Positions 57,805-64,000 of a stretch of 64,000 bases of DNA are shown piece by piece. The first letter of the stretch is position 1. The number at the start of each line of letters is the position of its first letter. Source of the DNA: Helianthus annuus (lineage: Eukaryota > Streptophyta > Magnoliopsida > Asterales > Asteraceae). The DNA is taken from positions 21,980,883 to 22,044,882 of the forward strand of contig NC_035436.2 of the NCBI RefSeq assembly GCF_002127325.2. Direction: 5' to 3'. The notes below the pieces were generated by a model that was not told the DNA's origin, did not search any database, and worked only from the letters and a program-made list of their open reading frames with translations. Made by a program: the position numbers and the translations under genes.

Positions 57805-60350
57805 TGTGACAATCTGAACTTTCAAGGTTTGTGCTGTTAAATCCTGTCATCCTAACTGACTATTATTCTTATTCAACGTTCCTCATTTAGATGAAACTAA
57901 CTTATTTGTTTTGTGTTATTATAATCTGGTTTAACTAAACGCACATTTTAACCTCGTTAAAATGTTACGCTTTTATTCGGGCCGCACATGCATCGAGCCC
58001 ATTTAGACAGTTTCGTGAATGCAAGGACAAAAACCCCAACCCCTTAATTGTAATAATCACTTGGGCTTGAGCCCATGATCACAACCGGCCTCAAACTTGT
58101 TTGTTAGTAATATTAATATCGAATACGTAACCTAGAGTAACATGGAAATTGATTAAGCAAAATTAGAACATAAGTCAACAAATCCTACATTCTCTCCTTG
58201 TTGTTGTGAGCCTGGCCCAGATCGACTAAACACCCACCACCCTAACCTTACAATTATATAAGGATAAGTAATATTGTTGATCAATTAAACTCAACGTATA
58301 TCACAAGTCCTAAACCCCTCTGATCGCACGACCTAAGCAGCCGACCCCCTCCCTGTTTGTGATTTCACATCGATTAGTCAAGGTTTTCGGTAAGTAATTT
58401 ATTAACTTCCTGTTTAATGATTGGTGTTATGGTATTGGTTGTTTGTTACGTGGACTGACCATGTATATGTACTTATATGTCATGTTGTGATGATTTCCGG
58501 ATCACGTATGAGCGTTAAACGCATGATTAGGATTTGTGGTTCGGATCGAATACCTTAACAAATTGTATATATTGTTGGGCCGATGGTTATGTTAATTAAT
58601 CTGGTGATTCTTTTGATGCGATTGGTGATTCTTTTGATGCGAATGTATATGTGCTTGCTTAGGATTATATGATAATAGCATGTTGTTGATAAGCTAATAT
58701 ATTGAACGTTCATAATGTGACTGCCTACATATTGACCGTTCATAATGTGTCATTATATGTCAGCACATGTGACCTTGAATTATAACCTAATATAGATGCT
58801 AGATAGGTATCTGAACATAAATAAATCAATAGAGTCCAAATTTAATCAGTTCATCCTCAAAGTTTAGGTGGCTTCACATGCAATTAAATGATTGTGATAT
58901 TAAAAGGTTGCACATGTGTTGGGATAGTGGGCTGGGGAGTTATTTGTAATATGGGTTTGGTCACAAAGGTTGGGTAAAAGGGCCCAAAAACTTCGATGTA
59001 TATAGGTATTGGGCTGGGAAAAGGAGCATTAAGGGTAACACTGGGTTGGCAAAGTTGGGTGTAAAACTGGACATTGGGCTGCACGAATAAGTGAACTGTT
59101 TCCTTTAATTACCCATATGTTAACTGGGCCCAGGTTGTTCTTTAAAGTTAATACAAATAGTTTAGTTTTATTTGGTTTGGGTCTTGTGATGTTGGGCCGT
59201 GTATAAAGTGTGGGTAGCATAGGATTGATAAAATTGGGTTTGATAATTTGGTACTAGCAATATGAAAGTTTCTGAGTATGGCTGGACTATATTATGATGA
59301 TAGTACATAATAGAAATATTGGGTTGTTCTAACTAGAAGATTATAGGATATCATGAATTGTAGTCATCATGTGCATGCTCGATTGATTGAGAACTTGACT
59401 GCTACTACGTGTTATTGCGATATATGATCCTGTAATGTGAGAGTACTTGTGGCCGAATGCTCATTATAACTTGCATGATATTATACGATGCCTACTTGTG
59501 TAATGTGCGTGTAGAATATAAAGATTTAAGTGATACCCAACTAAATGTTAATGGTATCCATGTTAGGATTGTTTAAAGCAAATTGATCACATAACTAGTC
59601 TTACCGAGCAAAACTAAGGTGAGTTCACTGCTCTTTTTCCAAGCATGCATCCCGGGAGGGATATCGGGTGACGTTCCATGGAGGAATGCTAGTTATTGGG
59701 ATGTTTGTTATTATTACTCAGTTTCTATCACATAAGACCCCTTACATCTACCGACAGTTGCCGAGGAGGCAACGAGGTTATTAGTTGATAGCGCTATTAG
59801 GTTTGGCACCCTCACACCGTACCAGGGTGGTCTAGCGTGAACTAATTTCTTTAAAGCATGACCAATGTTTTGATAGAGACATTGGGGTTAGGCAAACACA
59901 TCTTGTAGACATTTCGGTAATCGAGTTAATAACAACATCAAATCAATTTGGAAAACTGTTTTGTATATACATCTGATAAACTAAACTCGGTAACAAAACT
60001 TTGAACTCACCAGTGTTGTCTGACACACTTGTTTGCATGCTTGTAGGTCGTTAGTTATTTTGCATTGGAACTTGCTGTCTGAAGTAGCTGGAGTGGACAT
60101 GGGTCGACTGGGGGAATTAATGCTATTGATTTCTTGATACTATATAGTGGTTTTTTTTAAACTATTCAACTTCGTTGAATTTTGCTTCCGCTGAATACTT
60201 TGGTTTTCTTTTGAACTTGGATGGTGTTTATTAATAATCAAGAACTTTATTTTAGAAACATGTATGGGTTCTATGTAATTGGTGGCTCATTGCAGGTACG
60301 TCACACGCCTATCAAGGACACTCCCTAAGTGGTATTTTGGCGGTGTGACA
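57805..60350 (+). repeat. 3' LTR of element E
   Basis: 2546 bp, the full-length form. It ends GGCGGTGTGACA. It holds the TATA box at 58255-58262 and the 513 bp (59378-59890) absent from the 5' LTR. No coding region. Confidence 0.93.
59619..60046 (+). other. Intron-like segment in the 3' LTR of element E
   Basis: CCGAGCAAAACTAAG/GTGAGTTCAC and GCATGCTTGTAG/GTCGTTAG bound 428 bp. The 5' LTR keeps only the acceptor half. Confidence 0.45.
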
Positions 60351-61638
60351 ATGAAAGCCCATATAGCAACTATGTTAGTAAGTGCTTGACTTGTGCGAGA
60401 GTCAAGACGGAATACCAGAAACCATCAGGCCTACTTCAGCAATCAAAGATACCACCATGGAAATGGGAGGAAATTTCCATGGATTTTGTTACTGGCCTAC
60501 CTAGATCTCAGCGTGGGAACGATACTATTTGGGTGATCGTGGATCGACTCACTAAGTCTGCACACTTCCTGGCTATCAAGGAAACGGATAAGTTCTCTAC
60601 CTTAGCAGACATCTACTTAAAAGAAGTGGTTTCGAGGCACGGAGTGCCAACCTCTATTATTTCTGATCGTGATGCACGATTCACTTCAGAACTGTGGCAA
60701 GCAATGCACAAAGCTTTTGGCTCACGATTAGACATGAGCACAGCTTATCACCCTCAGACGGATGGGCAGTCTGAGCACACTATACAGACTCTGGAAGACA
60801 TGCTTCGGGCATGTGTTATCGATTTCGGCAACAGCTGGGAAAAACACCTCCCGTTAGTGGAGTTCTTGTACAACAACAGTTACCACACCAGCATTCAAGC
60901 CGCTCCATTCGAGGTATTATATGGACGTAAATGCCGGTCACCTCTCTGTTGGGCAGAGGTGGGCGAAAGTCAAATCATAGGTCCAGAACTTGTAGTTGAT
61001 GCTACTGAACGGATTGCACAGATACAGCAACGCTTGGCGGCAGCTCGCGACCGTTAGAAAAGCTACGCTGATAAGCGCAGGAAACCACTCGAGTTCCAGG
61101 TTGGGGATCGAGTGCTACTTAAAGTCTCACCCTGGAAGGGTGTGGTTCATTTTGGTAAACGAGGCAAGCTCAATCTGCGTTATGTCGGACCGTTCGAAAT
61201 CATAGAAAGAATAGGCAAAGTGGCCTACAGACTGAACCTACCAGCAGAACTCAGTGCAATTCACAACATTTTCCACGTGTGGAATTTGAAGAAGTGTCTG
61301 TCAGATGAGACCCTCGTAGTTCCTTTGAAAGAGCTCACTATCGATGAACAGTTACATTTCATCGAGGAACTAGTTGAAATCACAGACCGGGATGTTAAGG
61401 TCCTCAAGCACACCAGAATACCTCTTGTTTGAGTACGTTGGAACTCCCATCGTGGCCCAGAGTTCACCTGGGAACGCGAAGATCTGATGAAACAAAAGCA
61501 TCCCCAATTGTTCGAAAATAGTACAACCACTACTGAGGCTGAAGCTACTGCGTCCAAACCAACAGGGGAAGGATGTGACACCCCAAGAAAACCGGGAAAA
61601 CAATACAACTTAACTAGCTTCCTTAGTAACCGCGTGCT
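60351..61638 (+). pseudogene. pol: Integrase and chromodomain-like end of element D, remainder
   Basis: Resumes D integrase at the ATGAA duplicate. One T is missing near 60372 compared with relatives, which shifts the frame. [16 protein letters not shown] completes the zinc-binding part, then [19 protein letters not shown] and GQSEHT (the core, with Arg of the usual SERT replaced by His). A TAG at 61055-61057 (Gln in relatives) and a TGA at 61430-61432 (Arg) break the C-terminal part, which has [20 protein letters not shown] and a FTWEREDLMKQKHPQLF end. From about 61560 the frame passes into the polypurine module (GATGTGACACCCC relic). Confidence 0.9.
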
Positions 61639-61675
61639 AAATTTCGGGACGAAATTTCTTTCAACTTGGGGATAA
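61639..61675 (+). other. Polypurine tract and palindrome of element D
   Basis: AAATTTCGGGACGAAATTT (61639-61657), then CAACTTGGGGATAA directly before the 3' LTR. An upstream relic (GATGTGACACCCC near 61574) remains of a second copy whose palindrome is lost. Confidence 0.75.
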
Positions 61676-63946
61676 TGTGACAACCCGTATTCCAGAACCT
61701 TTCTTTGTATTTGATTGAAACTTGTGTGAACAACACGTGACTAGTTGACTTGTTTGATTTCAATGGAGTTTTACCTTTTGATATGCTATGTGTTACATGA
61801 ATGTGTAATGTATGTATGTGTGATAAATTCTGGTCACTAATCACACAAGCCCTTTGGGCCGCACACCTCCCTCTCTCGGCCCACTCTACTCGACTCGAGA
61901 CCAAAAATGGGGCAACCCAAGCGAGGGTTCGGCCCACTTCTCTAATCCGATTATATGTTCACGCACGCACACATCATTGGGGTTTTTAATTCTCATAACT
62001 TGCAATCAAGAAAATACACACAAAATCCTAGAACTCTCTCCTTTCCTCTCTTCCTTGTGCGATGGTAGCCCCTCACCCGAAGCCCACCTATCTCGAGCAA
62101 ACTAGTCTTCTCGGCTTTCTGGTTAGTGTTAATCCTTGTTAAATGCTATGTTTTGATGTCATGTGGTTATGTGATGAACTAGGGTTTCATGATAGTAAAT
62201 ATGTGGACGAAAATATGATCACAAGTCTAGATTATGTGTTTAAATTCGATATTAACATGTGCAGGGGAAACTATTTTGTTGATTGGCTAGAAACATGTGT
62301 TAGCAAAACTATTAGAAGGAATTATACGATCGATCCAGGTTGTTTAGGACCGATTACATGTGTTGGATTGTTGATTTTGAGCATGAACATAGTTAGTTTG
62401 ACTATCATAATGATCACATGATAATTTATTAAGTCATAGGTTGTATGATGATTAGGTTTGCATGTTAGTCTTGGAATCCGCTAGTATGAAGATCCGGTTG
62501 AATGTTAAAGTGACTGTTCTTGTTTTGGTGATGATTAAGGTAATATAAATGTGCATGATTGCTGAATTAAATGTTGATTAATCTGATTTGAAACTGCCAA
62601 ACTTGTTAGCAATTGTTACGGATATAAATGAGCTGCAAATAAGGAAGTCTGTTACACATCTAGTCTCGACACGGGTTGCGAGTCGAGAACTCACAGTCTC
62701 GACTCGAGACCACACCTCACCAGCACAAACATCATGACTCGAGATCATGGTTGCGGGTCTTGTTGCGACTCGAGACATGACTTGAGACCGCCTAGTCTCG
62801 AGTGATGAATGTATGACCCGAGACCTCCTCAATTCCGACTCGTGAACTCGTAAACTACAACTCGAGACCGCACAGTCTCGACTCGGGATCTCTAGTCTCA
62901 ACTCGAGACCATATACACGTTCACACTGTTTTCGACTTGCATACTGTACGATCCCAACTATTTGGGCCGCACATTTGGGCCTTGTTTATGTGTATGTTAC
63001 TGTTAATCTCGTATATGTGCATCGTTAATGTTAACTGCCATGGTCAATACTTGTATATAACTTGTTAGAATACGTGTAGAACATATACGTGTATTACTTG
63101 AACCCTAGACCTGACTTGTGTGGTAACCATGTTAGGACGTGGTTGACCTCATATAGCTCAAGTGACCTTTTTGTGTATCTGCCGAGCAAACCAAGGTGAG
63201 TTCACACTCTTACCAAGGCATGGGATCCCCGGGGATGGGAATGGGGTTGAATGATTTCTTGTACTTACATCGTTACTGGAGTTACGTACCACTGACCTCG
63301 TTAGGGAAAGGTCACTTATAGATACTGCTAGACTAGTGATACATGGGGAAGGCCCCACTACTCTTCGCACACATGCTTGGAATGGCCGCGATACTATTAC
63401 TGAACTTCGCAAACATGCCTGGAATGGCCGCGATACGGATACTAAACTTCGCACACATGCCTGGAGGGCCGCGATACAAATATAACTAGTCTAAACATAC
63501 ATGGGAAACTCCCACTAATCTTCGCAAACATGCCTGGAGGGCCGCGATACAACTTGTACGATACATGATTTACTAAACAAACATACGGTTTACGAAATGA
63601 ACACTATAACTAAACAACCAACTGTGAACTCGCTCAACTAGTTGTTGACTCTCTGTTACATGCCTTGCAGGTCGTTAGGTACACATGGAGCTTGCACTGG
63701 GAGGCGCGGTCGTTGTGGACATGGATCATGGATGCTATGTTAAACATTATGACATTTCAAACTTATACTTATGTTGGGTTTACTTTATGCTTCCGCTAAA
63801 CATTGAATCTATACTTTGTTTTGGGACACCTTTCAGATTGTTGGTTGAATTACATTTACTATTGTTCAATATGATTGGTGACTTGATCCTGGTCATGTCA
63901 CGCCCCATGAGGTGATACTCCGCGTGTGGATTTTGGGGGTGTGACA
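61676..63946 (+). repeat. 3' LTR of element D
   Basis: 2271 bp, uninterrupted. It shows what the split 5' LTR looks like without C: CTCGAGAC units (about 62662-62910), donor-like GTGAGTTCAC (GT at 63196) to acceptor-like CCTTGCAG (ending 63670), and CATGCCTGGA repeats between them. It ends GGGGGTGTGACA, then CAACC. Confidence 0.93.
63196..63670 (+). other. Intron-like segment in the 3' LTR of element D
   Basis: GAGCAAACCAAG/GTGAGTTCAC and ACATGCCTTGCAG/GTCGTTAGG bound 475 bp that hold the family's CATGCCTGGA repeats. In the 5' LTR the same pair (33921 and 43563) is separated by element C. Confidence 0.5.
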
Positions 63947-63951
63947 CAACC

Positions 63952-64000
63952 CAAAGGCGCAAGTACATTTCATCACGTTGAGAAACCGTACCGTAGGTCC
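63952..64000 (+). pseudogene. gag: Athila-like gag, third fragment (element Z)
   Basis: After the second CAACC the Z reading continues (PKAQVHFITLRN), matching the end of Athila-type gag just before protease (an AITLRSG-like block in relatives, from memory). It runs off the window edge. Confidence 0.75.

Larger units (their letters stand above)
47492..60350 (+). mobile_element. Element E: Ty3/Gypsy chromovirus (Tekay-type), plus strand, inserted in D integrase
   Basis: About 9.9 kb net of F. The target duplication ATGAA is at 47487-47491 and 60351-60355. The 5' LTR (2029 bp) is shorter than the 3' LTR (2546 bp) because of one internal deletion. Gag carries a small intron and the element F insertion. 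Pol is long and well kept apart from three stops and loss of the protease active site. This is the best-preserved pol in the window. Confidence 0.94.
32421..63946 (+). mobile_element. Element D: Ty3/Gypsy chromovirus (Tekay-type), plus strand, inserted in Z gag
   Basis: About 9.5 kb once C and E are discounted. The target duplication CAACC lies at 32416-32420 and 63947-63951. Order: 5' LTR (split by C), primer site, gag, protease, RT, RNase H, integrase (split by E), polypurine tract, 3' LTR. The two LTRs are about 2252 bp (5', net of C) and 2271 bp (3') with scattered differences. Gag and protease share a frame. Several stops and frameshifts make this copy inactive. Its RT and integrase are very close to those of element B. 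Confidence 0.93.

Noticed and set aside
1..64000. Possible integrated plant pararetrovirus (caulimovirid)
   Set aside because: All RT units are flanked by LTRs, are followed by integrase with HHCC and D,D,E motifs, and have 5-bp target duplications; no movement protein is seen.
1..64000. Host genes or tRNA genes between elements
   Set aside because: Every stretch between element borders belongs to an interrupted element. The TGGTATCAGAGC matches are primer sites, not tRNA genes.

Overview
This window is plant nuclear DNA made entirely of LTR retrotransposons. I found no host protein-coding gene, tRNA or rRNA gene. The lineages (Athila-type gag, chromodomain-bearing Ty3/Gypsy of the Tekay type, SIRE-like Ty1/Copia gag) and the initiator-Met primer sites are typical of large angiosperm genomes. 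From memory, the acidic leader ORF and the gag style recall Asteraceae (sunflower, lettuce, Artemisia, Tanacetum), but this is unverified.

Layout. The whole window is one short Athila-like gag gene (element Z: 1-717, 31831-32420, 63952-64000) broken apart by six nested insertions. Each insertion is bounded by a 5-bp target-site duplication (TSD) that I could read directly. Element A (718-31830, plus, TSD CCCCG) and element D (32421-63946, plus, TSD CAACC) both sit in Z gag. Element B (9548-26356, minus, TSD ACTGA) sits in the pol of A. Element C (34214-43375, plus, TSD TAACT) sits in the 5' LTR of D. Element E (47492-60350, plus, TSD ATGAA) sits in the integrase region of D. Element F (50954-53927, plus, TSD CGTAG) sits in the gag of E. 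Removing each insert leaves the reading of the interrupted gene continuous at the junction.

Content. A, B, C, D and E are Ty3/Gypsy elements with 2-3.5 kb LTRs that begin TGTGACA and end TGTGACA or close variants. Their primer sites match initiator tRNA-Met. A, D and E carry recognisable gag-protease-RT-RNase H-integrase-chromodomain genes, all broken by a few stops, frameshifts or deletions. A also has an acidic extra ORF upstream of gag. B is a triple-LTR array (LTR-internal-LTR-internal-LTR) with RT to integrase but no recognisable gag or protease. C has almost identical LTRs around a gag-pol that has decayed nearly beyond recognition. F is a small Copia derivative with part of gag and a truncated 3' LTR.

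Most interesting signals. Several are shared non-coding structures rather than genes: a leader hairpin with a palindromic GTGCAC loop in B, C and E; a stem just after the primer site in A-E with a compensatory change; a splice-donor/acceptor pair bounding an intron-like segment inside the LTRs of A-E; a duplicated, palindrome-bearing polypurine-tract module; and a short phase-1 intron in the gag of A and E that D lacks. Identity and age statements are by eye, without alignment software.
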